A DNA stretch of 62,000 nucleotides from Glandiceps talaboti (GCF_964340395.1 NC_135553.1:25129449-25191448), one strand, 5' to 3'; numbered from the stretch's first letter, positions 9,763-22,927 are shown. Notes: generated from the sequence alone by a model not told the origin. Numbers and translations: made by a program.

Positions 9763-10942
9763 TTTTGTTTATGAAAACAAACAAATAAATAAATAAATAA
9801 GTACTGACAAACAACAATAGAGTAATCACAAATCTGTATCAACAATAATGAATTTCGCAGCATCAAGAATTAGTGAGTGTATGTTTTCCTTAGATGCAAA
9901 AAAATAGTCACAAATTCCAAAGGTGGCGTTATTCAGTGTTTGTCATTCCGAGGAATCTTGAGTGAGTTTGAAGTACATCCCCGGAATGATAGAATGCTCA
10001 GAACAAAAAATTAAGACTACAATTTATTGTAATGGCTTACTGCAGCTACTTGTACAAGTTCTCGTGGTAGGAGTATTCGTCTGCCATGGCAGACAATCGG
10101 TCCCCCTTCGTGCATTGCCCTATAACTCGCGCCCGGCCTGGGAAGTCGCCAGCGAACAGAAGAACATATACACATGTTTTTACAACTTACAATTGTGCGA
10201 CGTGTCAAAGGTTATGTCGTCATCTTAATCGCTTTTGTATGAAGACATCTTAATCTCTGTAATATATTTTTGGTGTCTAGAAGGGAAATTGTTCAAAGCA
10301 AAATGATCGTTGAAAAAAGTTGAAAAAAAAGTTAAAAAATAAAAAGTTGAAAAAAAATGAAAAAACGGCAAGCTTTGTCAGAAATTACGTCACTTTCTTC
10401 ATTTACAGCCCACATTTATATGATCATGCAAGAGAGACATCTACTGTCTACACCAATTTGAAACAGAAGGGGTCTTGATGTCACATCGTTACAGACGTAC
10501 ACAGAACATACGTATGCTTGCATGTTGTGTTAAAAGCCAAGCTATACAAGATGATCGTTACAATGCTGCGAACTATCACCGTGAAACTGAAAGTAGAAGT
10601 ACCACAGACATCAATTTGGTACAATCTGAATACAAGGGTAAATTTCATTCTTTTATCATGTAAATAAACTTCTACAAAGAACGAATTTTGGGATATCCCA
10701 TATGGTAAGCCGTTCAGGCCAGAATTATAATTTTATTTTAGCTGTAGTATTTCTTTTATATTTTTCGTGCTGATAAACTAATTTAACCGTTTATGTACTT
10801 TTATTCAATGTTCATATTATATCAATTGAAACAATTTTTCATTTATTTGAGAATATTGTTTCATTTTTCGTCAAACCAGAATTTTTAAGGATTATATATA
10901 ATTAAAAGTCAAAATGTATTTTTTATAAAAGTTTTTTATTTT
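9763..10942. other. Non-coding stretch with small repeats
   Basis: Contains a short (CAAA)/(AAAT)n run at about 9,776-9,801 and an A-rich imperfect repeat of GTTGAAAAAA near 10,309-10,365. Plus-strand frames at 9,962-10,228 and 10,475-10,663 have no recognisable domain and are not called. Confidence 0.45.
10063..10115 (+). other. tRNA-Gly-like fragment (possible SINE head or tRNA relic)
   Basis: CGTGGTAGGAGTATTCGTCT followed by GCCATGGCAGACAATCGG resembles the D-arm to variable-loop portion of tRNA-Gly(GCC), including GTGGTAG and CTGCCA. The anticodon stem does not pair, the T-arm is not convincing, and the region contains the palindrome GTCTGCCATGGCAGAC. A functional tRNA is therefore excluded. 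A decayed tRNA-derived SINE is possible. Confidence 0.2.
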
Positions 10943-11160
10943 TTTATTTTTTTCAACTTTTTTTTGGCCGAGTCTGCTGACAGGCGCAGGTAACAAGGAC
11001 GTCGTGCTCGTGACAGGCGTGACCTTTGACATCCATTACGACGCGTTTCGGCGTCAAATACACATTCTTATTACCTTCAAAGTTGATCGCTCAAACATTA
11101 TATCAGTTCTCAAAACTGTTAATGTACGTGTGAGAGTATCTGTTTTTTTTCCAACAACCG
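10943..11160 (+). repeat. Dispersed mosaic repeat, fullest copy
   Basis: This copy joins the two halves seen separately elsewhere: 10,943-11,073 matches 4,970-5,098, and 11,073-11,158 matches 8,057-8,142. It is therefore the best guide to the repeat's structure, at least about 215 bp. It contains GTGACCTTTGACAT (DR1-like) and ends near CCAACAACCGCG. No coding potential and no terminal inverted repeats were recognised. Confidence 0.6.
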
Positions 11161-11741
11161 CGACTTCAGCCGCGTACACACATGTGTACACCGTCACGTT
11201 AAGGTTATGACCGCTTGTATGATGTAGTACATAGAACACGACCCATGTGCAACGGGTAAAAGTAGTTAATCTACAACAACTGAAGTTTGGCGCATCAATA
11301 ACATTCGTTATTGTGAAACTGGCCAGAATTGAAATTAGATGGCATGGTACACTATACTGTGAGCGTGAGCAAAATAGCTTTAGGAACTAAAACGTAATGT
11401 GAGGAAAAGTGAATGCGTATTTCCTAAGGGTCAGTTCAGGTACGAGCGCACATGTTGACGTCGACCTTTGTATTACATACGGCGTAGGCGTGTTGTTCTC
11501 AACTTTTCATGATACATGTGTGTACTCAGACCACTAAAAATGTATACTACAATGTATGATAAAGTATTTATCAGCACCAAATTATCACATACAACGCAAT
11601 TATGTTATAAATAATAAAGTTCAACATAATCTATCTTATACTAGTGTTCTTTGGTCTCTACGCCGGTCTTCAACGGCGGATGAACAGATGGTTTATGTCG
11701 GAATGACGAAATGACGTGTACAGAAATTGTCCGATACGTCT
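11161..11741. other. Non-coding stretch, nothing recognised
   Basis: No recognised gene or repeat. Confidence 0.5.
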
Positions 11742-11744
11742 TTA

Positions 11745-12330
11745 GGGAGCGCCCAGATTTTACTTCCAGGGGGCCCGGGGGATTTTCGGGGAGGGGGAGC
11801 ATCAATTTTTCTCAGGAAGAATTGGGGGAGGGGGGGGGGGGCTAAACAAAAAATTCACAATTTTCTAGGGGGGTAATGGAAAAAAATCATGATTATTTAA
11901 TTCAACATAAATCAACTGCAATATTAATTCTGGCACTTCTCAAAGTAACTTGTCCGTGAGGATGTGCAAGACTTGTTTCATCACAATCACTATCAGTGTT
12001 ATCATCAGTACATGAATTTTCTGAGCTATCGATATCAATATCACAATTGTCTCCATCACTGCCTAGATCATGCATTACAGAAGTATCACTTTCAGTCTCA
12101 GTCACTATCTGTTTCATTCATGTCCATGATATTAATTTTAATTTCATTAATTTTTCCAGCCAGTTTTCTGAATCTAAATTCTGATGTTCCTACTATGTAA
12201 GTGATTTTTCTCTTTTTTAATTTTCACTGTTTTGGTAATTTATGCTCATTGTGGGGGGGACATGAAAAAATACACAAGGAAAAGGGGAAATCCTCCTGGG
12301 CCCCACTGGAAGTAAGATCTGGACACTCCC
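11745..12330. mobile_element. Harbinger-like non-autonomous TIR element (586 bp)
   Basis: The left end starts GGGAGCGCCCAGATTTTACT and the right end is the inverted equivalent (AAGATCTGGACACTCCC). Arms are about 44 bp and about 80-85% identical by eye. The bases directly outside are TTA on both sides (11,742-11,744 and 12,331-12,333). A three-base TTA target duplication with TIRs starting in G's is characteristic of the PIF/Harbinger superfamily. No transposase is present, so the element is non-autonomous. The interior carries a G-rich run (11,824-11,841) and, on the minus strand at 11,902-12,117, an open frame rich in Asp, Ser, Glu and Cys that may be a remnant of the parent element. A copy of the right end lies at 8,354-8,428. 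Confidence 0.6.
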
Positions 12331-13080
12331 TTACGAATGTTAAAGTTCGCTATTCTCAATATGCACTGTTTTTCACACAAAAGCCTTTACCTTTGATAGC
12401 TATACATCCAACATGGAAACTTCTCGTTGCCAGTAGGTAGTAGTTATCTCACACTTACTTCAAAGGTGGATGTGGACATTTTATACAGGTGAACAACGCA
12501 CATTGAGTTCCGACGAAGAGCATGTATACACGTGGAAAGCTGAACACCGACGCACCATTCCACGTCGACCAAGCGTCTCTGCGACCTTGCACCACCGTTG
12601 TCTGGCGAAGTCTGACTCCCACCTTCTACACTAACATAATACGTTGTTCTCTCTAATTTGTTTACCATTGTCCCAATATTAATATACTCTCTCGACCAAT
12701 CAAAAGATCTAACGTCTCTCGAGTCATTATAATAATAGCGCATCCAGGTGGACGTCTACACAGTTGTATGTTGATGAATTCAGAGTACAAAATAAACTAC
12801 TTCGAATACATCAGTGCCAATACTCAAGCTCTACGTAACATCAGTTATTATCATTATTATTAGTCATTGAAGAATGTTGGCACATTTTAGATGCTCTTCA
12901 CGCCAGTATGGATTAAAATTAAAACAGGAAGACGACAAAGTGACTGAGTCGATACTTGTGTTCTTTGTGACTCAAATGAATTTGATAATGATTACAACTT
13001 CCCATTGATTTTTTTTTTGCCAATGCTAGGTTCAAGTATATTATTTTCAACAAATTTTTTATTGTCCACCTCATGAAAAA
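12253..13080 (+). repeat. Segmental duplication, copy 2
   Basis: Counterpart of 8,354-9,077, starting inside the Harbinger-like element's right end and continuing about 750 bp beyond it. Relative to copy 1 it carries about 92 extra bases at roughly 12,515-12,607, bracketed by CGAAG on both sides, so this may be an insertion with a five-base target duplication. A further short difference is at about 12,718-12,730. Because both copies contain the same TE end plus the same flank, the flank was duplicated together with it. Confidence 0.75.
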
Positions 13081-13088
13081 TCTATATG

Positions 13089-13619
13089 AAAAGTAAATCA
13101 TATATGTAGGGTAAATAAGATGTTTAGGGTAAATCAGATATCTAGGGTAAATCAGCTATGTATGGTAAATCCTATATCTAGGATAAATCAGATATATAGG
13201 ATAAAACCTGTATATAGCGTAAATCAGATATGTAGAGTAAATCTTATATGAAGGGTAAATCAGATATGTAGGGTTTCTCCTATATGTAGAGTAAATGCCA
13301 TATGTAGGGTAAATCATATATATATATAATATATATATAGGGTAAATCGGATATGTAGAGTAAATAAGGTATGAAGGCTAAGTCCTATATTAGGGTAAAT
13401 CAGATATATAGGATAAATCCTATTTGTAGTGTAAATCATATATGAAGAGTAATATTCTATATGTTGGATAAATCTAATGTGTAGAGTAAATTCAATATGT
13501 AGGGTAAATTAGATATGGAGGGTAAATCCTATATGTAGTGTAAATCCTATATGTAGGGTAAATCAGATATGTAGTGTAAATCCTATATGTAGGGAAAATC
13601 CTATATGTAGGGAAAATCA
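13089..13619. repeat. 18-bp minisatellite, ~29 units
   Basis: Unit approximately AGATATGTAGGGTAAATC, alternating at several positions with CCTATATGTAGGGTAAAT. Units differ by point changes, and a (TA)n expansion interrupts at about 13,317-13,338. Because 18 is a multiple of three, the minus strand reads as a six-residue YPTYRI-type repeat without stops. There is no reason to regard it as coding. Confidence 0.9.
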
Positions 13620-14398
13620 TAAAATATTTTCGACACAAAAAAATATATGTAAAGTGAAATGTTCTTTGATGAAAAACATGTTTACACATAAACAAGCAAC
13701 AAGAAAATCACATGAGATGAAGTTTATATCTGGAAAATACATGGGCCAATTGTGTTTATTATTTTTAAAACATCGCATAGAAATTATAACTCCTAGCTGA
13801 TCAATGATGACTAAAACTGAATTATCGAAAATAAAAATTGCCTTGAAAGTTTGACTGTTATTTGACTTTATCGGCAAAAAAAAAGGCCGTGGTCAAATTT
13901 CGTGAATTTTCATACAGTTATTAACTGTGCGGTGATTTTTAGCATGGTGCATTTTGATCACATTTTACTTGCATATGGACGGAAAACGAGCCAGTAAAAC
14001 CTTCAGTAGTCGAGAGTACATTGCACTAAATTTCTAAAAACAAACAATGTTCAGAGATATAGTTGAATATCATTGCGTGGACAGATTTTACGTTGCAGGG
14101 CTTCATCTGTGTAGAATTTAATAACAAATCGAAAGATGTATGTGACATGTGCTTAGCCCGTGCGTCTTTCTCTTAGCCCAGGCCGTTTTACGACGGGTAT
14201 GTTTTCTTCACGGAAGTGAAACTGAGAAATCTGAAAACGAACATCGACCAAACAAAACGGTATTATGAAAAATCTCACATGAAACTATGTTTTTTGAAGG
14301 TACAAAACATGCGAGTAGGTCACTTGTAGATCGTACAGTGACTTTGGAACATTGTACATGTACATGTAGCATTCTCAAAAATAACACTGTATTGTTAT
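13620..14398. other. AT-rich stretch before the palindrome, no gene seen
   Basis: No recognisable gene or repeat. Satellite monomers are absent here, so the array does not extend left of the palindrome. Confidence 0.5.
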
Positions 14399-14570
14399 GT
14401 TGCCTCTCCAGAGGGCGCCATGATCAATGCGTCAAAGAACTACGTACAGGGCTCCCTACGTGTTGGTCTTGGCGGCGACAGTAGGGAGCCCTCCACGACG
14501 CTCTCAGGAGAGGGAAGTGATGGACGTAGTTCTATGACGCAGTGATCACGGCGCCCTCTGGAGAGGCAAC
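14399..14570. mobile_element. Nested palindromic (foldback/MITE-like) element at array edge
   Basis: Outer arms 14,399-14,448 and 14,521-14,570 are inverted copies at about 92% identity, beginning GTTGCCTCTCCAGAGGGCGC. An inner hairpin, AGGGCTCCCTAC (14,448-14,459) with GTAGGGAGCCCT (14,481-14,492), and a small CTCTCAGGAGAG dyad lie between. It is GC-rich in an AT-rich setting. Its last base abuts the first satellite base. No target duplication is obvious, because the right flank is satellite and the left flank is unique. Each outer arm holds CAGAGGGCGC, similar to the 3' part of the CTCF core motif, in opposite orientations. No protein is encoded. Confidence 0.65.
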
Positions 14571-17500
14571 ACTCTACCATCAAATTATTCCATTCTATTC
14601 CCATGATACATTGCAATAGAACAAAGTCACTTGTTTACAAACGTTACTAAGGAATATTATTACATTTTAATATAGGTTGAACAAACACCATTCTACCATC
14701 AAATTATTTTATTCTATTCTCATCATACACTGCAATAGAACAAAGTGACTTATTTACAAATATTTCTAAGGAGAAGGATTATTCCATTTTAATATAGATT
14801 GGACAATCACAATTCTACCATCAAAATATTCTATTCTATTCCCAGCATACATTCCAATAGAACAAAGTGACTTGTTTACAAATGTTACTAAGGAGTATTA
14901 TTCCATTTTAATATAGGTTGAACAATCACCATTCTACCATCAAATTATTCTATTCTACTCCCATCATATATTGCAATAGAACAAAGTCACTTGTTTACAA
15001 ATGTTACTAAGGAGAAGGATTATTCCATTACAATAGGGGTTGGACAATCACCACTCTACCATCAAATTATTCAATTCTATTCCCATGATACATTGCAATA
15101 GAATAAAGTCACTTGTTTACAAATGTTGCTAAGGAGTATTATTCCATTTCAATACAGGTTGGATAATCATCATTCTACCATCAAATTATTCCATTCTATT
15201 CCCATGATACATTGCAATAGAACAAAGTCACTTTTTTACAAATGTTACTAAGGAATATTATTCCATTTTAATATAGGTTAAACAATCACCATTCTACCAT
15301 CAAATTATTCTATTTTATTCTCATCATACACTGCAATAGAACAAAGTCACTTGTTTACAAATGTTACTATGGATTATTATTCCATTTTAATATAGATTGG
15401 ACAATCACCATTCTACCATCAAAATATTCTATTCTATTCCCATCATACATTGCAATAGAACAATGTGACTTGTTTACAAATGTTACTAAGGAGAAGGATT
15501 ATTCCATTACAATAGGGGTTGGACAATCACCACTCTACCATCAAATTATTCCATTCTATTCCCATCATACATTGCAATAGAATAAAGTCACTTGTTTACA
15601 AATGTTACTAAGGAGTATTATTCCATTTTAATATAGATTTTACCAAAAAATTATTCTATTCTATTCCCATCATACATTGCAATAGAACAAAGTCACTTGT
15701 TTACAAACGTTACTAAGGAATATTATTACATTTTAATATATGTTGAACAAACACAATTCTACCATCAAATTATTTTATTCTATTCTCATCATACACTGCA
15801 ATAGAACAAAGTGACTTGCTTACAAATGTTACTAAGGAGAAGGATTATTCCATTACAATAGGGGTTGGACAATCACCACTCTACCATCAAAATATTCTAT
15901 TCTATTCCCAGCATACATTACAATAGAACAAAGTGACTTGTTTACAAATGTTACTAAGGAGTATTATTCCATTTTAATAAAGATTAGACAGTCACCATTC
16001 TACCATCAAAATATTCTATTCTATTCCCATCATACATTGCAATAGAACAAAGTCACTTGCTTACAAATGTTACTAAGGATAAGGATTATTCCATTTTAAT
16101 ATAGATTGGACAATCACCATTCTACCATCAAAATATTCTATTCTATTCCCAGCATACATTGCAATAGAACAAAGTCACTTGCTTACAAATGTTACTAAGG
16201 ATAAGGATTATTCCATTTTAATATAGATTGGACAATCACCATTCTACCATCAAAATATTCTATTCTATTCCCAGCATACATTACAATAGAACAAAGTCAC
16301 TTGCTTACAAATGTTACTAAGGATAAGGATTATTCCATTTTAATATAGATTGGACAATCACCATTCTACCATCAAAATATTCTATTCTATTCCCAGCATA
16401 CATTACAATAGAACAAAGTGACTTGTTTACAAATGTTACTAAGAAGTATTATTCCATTTTAATAAAGATTAGACAGTCACCATTCTACCATCAAAATATT
16501 CTATTCTATTCCCATCATACATTGCAATAGAACAAAGTCACTTGCTTACAAATGTTACTAAGGATAAGGATTATTCCATTACAATAGGGGTTGGACAATC
16601 ACCACTCTACCATCAAATTATTCCATTCTATTCCCATGATACATTGCAATAGAATAAAGTCACTTGTTTACAAATGTTGCTAAGGAGTATTATTCAATTT
16701 CAATACAGGTTGGATAATCACCACTCTACCATCAAATTATTCCATTCTATTCCCATGATACATTGCAATAGAACAAAGTCACTCGTTTACAAACGTTACT
16801 AAGGATTATTATTCCATTTTAATATAGATTGGACAATCACCATTCTACCATCAAAATATTCTATTCTATTCCCATCATACATTGCAATAGAACAAAGTGA
16901 CTTGTTTACAAATGTTACTAAGGATTATTATTCCATTTTAATATAGATTGGACAATCACGATTCTACCATCAAATTATTCTATTCTATTCCCATCATACA
17001 TTGCAATAGAACAAAGTGACTTGTTTACAAATGTTACTAAGGAGTATTATTCCATTTTAATATAGGTTGAACAATCACCATTGTACCATCAAATTATTCT
17101 ATTCTATTCCCATCATGCACTGCAATAGAATAAAGTCACTTGTTTACAAATGTTAGTAAGGAGCATTATTCCATTTTAATATAGGTTGAACAAACACCAT
17201 TCTACCATCAAATTATTCTATTCTATTCCCATCATGCACTGCAATAGAACAAAGTCACTTGTTTACAAATGTTACTATGGAGCATTATTTCATTTTAATA
17301 TAGATTGGACAATCACCATTCTACCATCAAATTATTCTATTCTACTCCCATCATACATTGCAATAGAACAAACTTAGTTGTTTACAAATGTTACTAAGGA
17401 GAAGGATTATTCCATTACAATAGGGGTTGGACAATCACAATTCTACCATCAAATTATTCTATTCTATTCTCATCATACATTGCAATAGAACAAAGTGACT

Positions 17501-20500
17501 TGTTTACAAATGTTACTAAGGAATATTATTCCATGTTAATATAGGTTGAACAATCACCACTCTACTATAAAATTATTCTATTCTACTCCCATCATACATT
17601 GCAATAGAACAAAGTTAGATGTTTACAAATGTTACTAAGGAGAAGGATTATTCCATTACAATAGGGGTTGGAAAATTGCCACTCTACCATCAAAATATTC
17701 TATTCTATTCCCATGATACACTGCAATAGAACAAAGTGACTTGTTTACAAATGTTACTAAAGAGTATTATTCAATTTTAATACTGGTTAGATAATCATCA
17801 CTCTACCATCAAATTATTCCATTCTATTCCCATGATACATTGCAATTGAACAAAGTCACTTGTTTACAAATGTTGCTAAGGAGTATTATTCAATTTTAAT
17901 ACAGGTTCGATAATCATCACTCTACCATCAAATTATTCCATTCTATTCCCATGATACATTGATATAGAACAAAGTCACTTGTTTACAAACGTTACTAAGG
18001 AATATTATTACATTTTAATATATGTTGAACAAACACCATTCTACCATCAAATTATTTTATTCTATTCTCATCATACACTGCAATAGAACAAAGTGACTTG
18101 CTTACAAATGTTACTAAGGAGAATTAAGGATTATTCCATTTTAATATAGATTGGACAGTCACCATTCTACCATCAAAATATTCTATTCTATTCCCATCAT
18201 ACATTGCAATAGAACAAAGTCACTTGCTTACAAATGTTACTAAGGATAAGGATTATTCCATTACAATAGGGGTTGGACAATCACCACTCTACCATCAAAT
18301 TATTCCATTCTATTCCCATGATACATTGCAATAGAATAAAGTCACTTGTTTACAAATGTTACTAAGGAGTATTATTCAATTTCAATACAGGTTGGATAAT
18401 CACCACTCTACCATCAAATTATTCCATTCTATTCCCATGATACATTGCAATAGAACAAAGTCACTTGTCTACAAATGTTGCTAAGGAGTATTATTCAATT
18501 TTAATACAGGTTCGATAATCATCACTCTACCATCAAATTATTCCATTCTATTCCCATGATACATTGATATAGAACAAAGTCACTTGTTTACAAACGTTAC
18601 TAAGGAATATTATTACATTTTAATATATGTTGAACAAACACCACTCTACTATAAAATTATTCTATTCTATTCTCATCATACACTGCAATAGAACAAAGTG
18701 ACTTGCTTACAAATGTTACTAAGGAGAAGGATTATTCCATTTTAATAAAGATTGGACAATCACCACTCTACCATCAAAATATTCTATTCTATTCCCAGCA
18801 TACATTTACAATAGAACAAAGTGACTTGTTTACAAATGTTACTAAGGAGTATTATTCCATTTTAATATAGATTGGACAGTCACCATTCTACCATCAAAAT
18901 ATTCTATTCTATTCCCATCATACATTGCAATAGAACAAAGTCACTTGCTTACAAATGTTACTAAGGATAAGGATTATACCATTACAATAGGGGTTGGACA
19001 ATCACCACTCTACCATCAAATTATTCCATTCTATTCCCATGATACATTGCAATAGAACAAAGTCACTCGTTTACAAACGTTACTAAGGATTATTATTCCA
19101 TTTTAATATAGATTGGACAATCACCATTCTACCATCAAAATATTCTATTCTATTCCCAGCATACATTGCAATAGAACAAAGTGACTTGTTTACAAATGTT
19201 ACTAAGGATTATTATTCCATTTTAATATAGATTGGACAATCACGATTCTACCATCAAATTATTCCATTCTATTCCCATGATACATTGCAATAGAACAAAG
19301 TCACTTGTTTACAAATGTTGCTAAGGAGTATTATTCAATTTTAATACAGGTTCGATAATCATCACCCTACCATCAAATTATTCCATTCTATTCCCATGAT
19401 ACATTGCAATAGAACAAAGTCACTTGTTTACAAACGTTACTAAGGAATATTATTACATTTTAATATATGTTGAACAAACACCATTCTACCATCAAATTAT
19501 TTTATTCTATTCTCATCATACACTGCAATAGAACAAAGTGACTTGCTTACAAATGTTACTAAGGAGAAGGATTATTCCATTTTAATATAGATTGGACAAT
19601 CACCATTCTACCATCAAAATATTCTATTCTATTCCCAGCATACATTACAATAGAACAAAGTGACTTGTTTACAAATGTTACTAAGGAGTATTATTCCATT
19701 TTAATATAGATTGGACAGTCACCATTCTACCATCAAAATATTCTATTCTATTCCCATCATACATTGCAATAGAACAAAGTCACTTGCTTACAAATGTTAC
19801 TAAGGATAAGGATTATTCCATTACAATAGGGGTTGGACAATCACCACTCTACCATCAAATTATTCCATTCTATTCCCATGATACATTGCAATAGAATAAA
19901 GTCACTTTTTTACAAACGTTACTAAGGAATATTATTCCATTTTTATATAAGTTGAACAAACACCATTCTACCATCAAATTATTCTATTCTACTCCCATCA
20001 TACATTGCAATAGAACAAAGTTAGATGTTTACAAATGTTACTAAGGAGAAGGATTATTCCATTACAATAGGGGTTAAACAATCACCACTCTACCATCAAA
20101 ATATTCTATTCTATTCCCATCATACATTGCAATAGAACAAAGTTAGTTGTTTACAAATGTTACTAAGGAATATTATTCCATTTTAATATAGGTTGGACAA
20201 TCACCATTCTACCATCAAATTATTCTATTCTACTCCCATCATACATTGCAATAGAACAAAGTTAGATGTTTACAAATGTTACTAAGGAGAAGGATTATTC
20301 CATTACAATAGGGGTTGGACAATCACCACTCTACCATCAAATTATTCCATTCTATTCCCATGATACATTGCAATAGAACAAAGTCACTTGTTTACAAACG
20401 TTACTAAGGAGTATTATTCCATTTTAATATAGATTCTACCATCAAATTATTCTATTCTATTCCCATCATACATTGCAATAGAACAAAGTGACTTGTTTAC

Positions 20501-22400
20501 AAATGTTACTAAGGAGTATTATTCCATTTTAATATTGGTTGAACAATCACCATTGTACCATCAAATTATTCTATTCTATTCCCATCATGCACTGCAATAG
20601 AATAAAGTCACTTGTTTACAAATGTTAGTAAGGAGCATTATTCCATTTTAATATAGGTTGAACAAACACCATTCTACCATCAAATTATTCTATTCTATTC
20701 CCATCATGCACTGCAATAGAACAAAGTCACTTGCTTACAAATGTTACTATGGAGCATTATTTCATTTTAATATAGATTGGACAATCACCATTCTACCATC
20801 AAATTATTCTATTCTACTCCCATCATACATTGCAATAGAACAAACTTAGTTGTTTACAAATGTTACTAAGGAGAAGGATTATTCCATTACAATAAGGGCT
20901 GGAAAATTGCCACTCTACCATCAAAATATTCTATTCTATTCCCATGATACACTGCAATAGAACAAAGTTAGTTGTTTACAAATGTTACTAAGGAGTATTA
21001 TTCCATGTTAATATAGGTTGAACAATCATCACTCTACTATAAAATTATTCTATTCTACTCCCATCATACATTGCAATAGAACAAAGTTAGATGTTTACAA
21101 ATGTTACTAAGGAGAAGGATTATTCCATTACAATAGGGGTTGGAAAATTGCCACTCTACCATCAAAATATTCTATTCTATTCCCATGATACACTGCAATA
21201 GAACAAAGTTAGTTGTTTACAACTGTTACTAAGGAGTATTATTCAATTTTAATACTGGTTCGATAATCATCACTCATCATCAAATTATTCCATTCTATTC
21301 CCATGATACATTGCAATAGAACAAAGTCACTTGTTTACAAATGTTGCTAAGGAGTATTATTCAATTTTAATACACGTTCGATAATCATCACTCTACCATC
21401 AAATTATTCCATTCTATTCCCATGATACATTGCAATAGAACAAAGTCACTTGTTTACAAACGTTACTAAGGAGTATTATTCCATTTTAATATAGATTCTA
21501 CCATCAAATTATTCTATTCTATTCCCATCATACATTGCAATAGAACAAAGTGACTTGTTTACAAATGTTACTAAGGAGAAGGATTATTCCATTACAATAG
21601 GGGTTGGACGATCACCACTCTACCATCAAATTATTCCATTCTATTCCCATGATACATTGCAATAGAATAAAGTCACTTGTTTACAAATGTTGCTAAGGAA
21701 TATTATTCCATTTCAATACAGGTTGGATAATCATCACTCTACCATCAAATTATTCCATTCTATTCCCATGATACATCGCAATAGTACAAAGTCACTTTTT
21801 TACAAACGTTACTAAGGAATATTATTCCATTTTAATATAGGTTGAACAAACACCACTCTACCATCAAATTATTCTATTCTATTCTCATCATACACTGCAA
21901 TAGAACAAAGTGACTTGTTTACAAATGTTACTAAGGATTATTATTCCATTTTAATATAGGTTGAACAAACACCATTCTACCATCAAATTATTCCATTCTA
22001 CTCCCATCATACATTGCAATAGAACAAAGTGACTTGTTTACAAATGTTACTAAGGAGAAGGATTATTCCATTTTAATATAGATTGGACAGTCACGATTCT
22101 ACCATCAAATTATTCTATTCTATTCCCATCATACATTGCAATAGAACAAAGTGACTTGTTTACAAATGTTACGAAGGAGTATTATTCCATTTTAATATAG
22201 ATTGGACAATCACCATTCTACCATCAAAATATTCTATTCTATTCCCATCATACATTGCAATAGAATAAAGTCACTTGTTTACAAATGTTACTAAGGAGAA
22301 GGATTATTCCATTACAATAGGGGTTGGACAATCACCACTCTACCATCAAATTATTCCATTCTATTCCCATGATACATTGCAATAGAACAAAGTCACTTGT
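14571..22400. repeat. Satellite left border domain: heterogeneous monomers
   Basis: Monomers are a mixture dominated by the 119-bp class, with irregular 122-bp units and several 105-bp deletion forms (for example near 15,640, 20,435 and 21,496). There is no regular long period. Local copying is visible: about 460 bp at 16,966-17,425 recurs at 20,438-20,897, an offset of 3,472 bp, including the rare TTGTACCATC and CATCATGCACTGC variants. Confidence 0.8.
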
Positions 22401-22927
22401 TTACAAACGTTACGAAGGAATATTATTCCATTCATTTTAATATAGATTCTACCATCAAATTATTCTATTCTATTCCCATCATACATTGCAATAGAACAAA
22501 GTGACTTGTTTACAAATGTTACTAAGGAGTACTATTCCATTTTAATATAGGTTGAGCAATCACCATTGTACCATCAAATTATTCTATTCTATTCCCATCG
22601 TGCACTGCAATAGAATAAAGTCACTTGTTTACAAATGTTACGAAGGAGTATTATTCCATTTTAATATAGATTGGACAATCACCATTCTACCATTAAATTA
22701 TTCCATTCTATTCCCATGATACATTGCAATAGAACAAAGTCACTTGTTTACAAACGTTACTAAGGAGCATTATTTCATTTTAATATAGATTGGACAATCA
22801 CCATTCTACCATCAAATTATTCTATTCTACTCCCATCATACATTGCAATAGAACAAAGTTAGATGTTTACAAATGTTACTAAGGAGAAGGATTATTCCAT
22901 TACAATAGGGGTTGGACAATCACCACT

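Noticed and set aside
12444-12743. 99-codon minus-strand frame in duplication copy 2
   Set aside because: It exists only because of the ~92-bp extra segment. The homologous copy at 8.5-8.8 kb is not open, and no domain is visible.
13089-13619. Interstitial telomeric repeat
   Set aside because: The unit contains TAGGG, but the period is 18 bp and no TTAGGG run exists.
17186-20849. Near-identical 63-codon frames at 17,186 and 20,658, and a 78-codon frame at 53,031
   Set aside because: They lie entirely within satellite monomers. Identity reflects local duplication of the array, and nearly all other monomers are not open.
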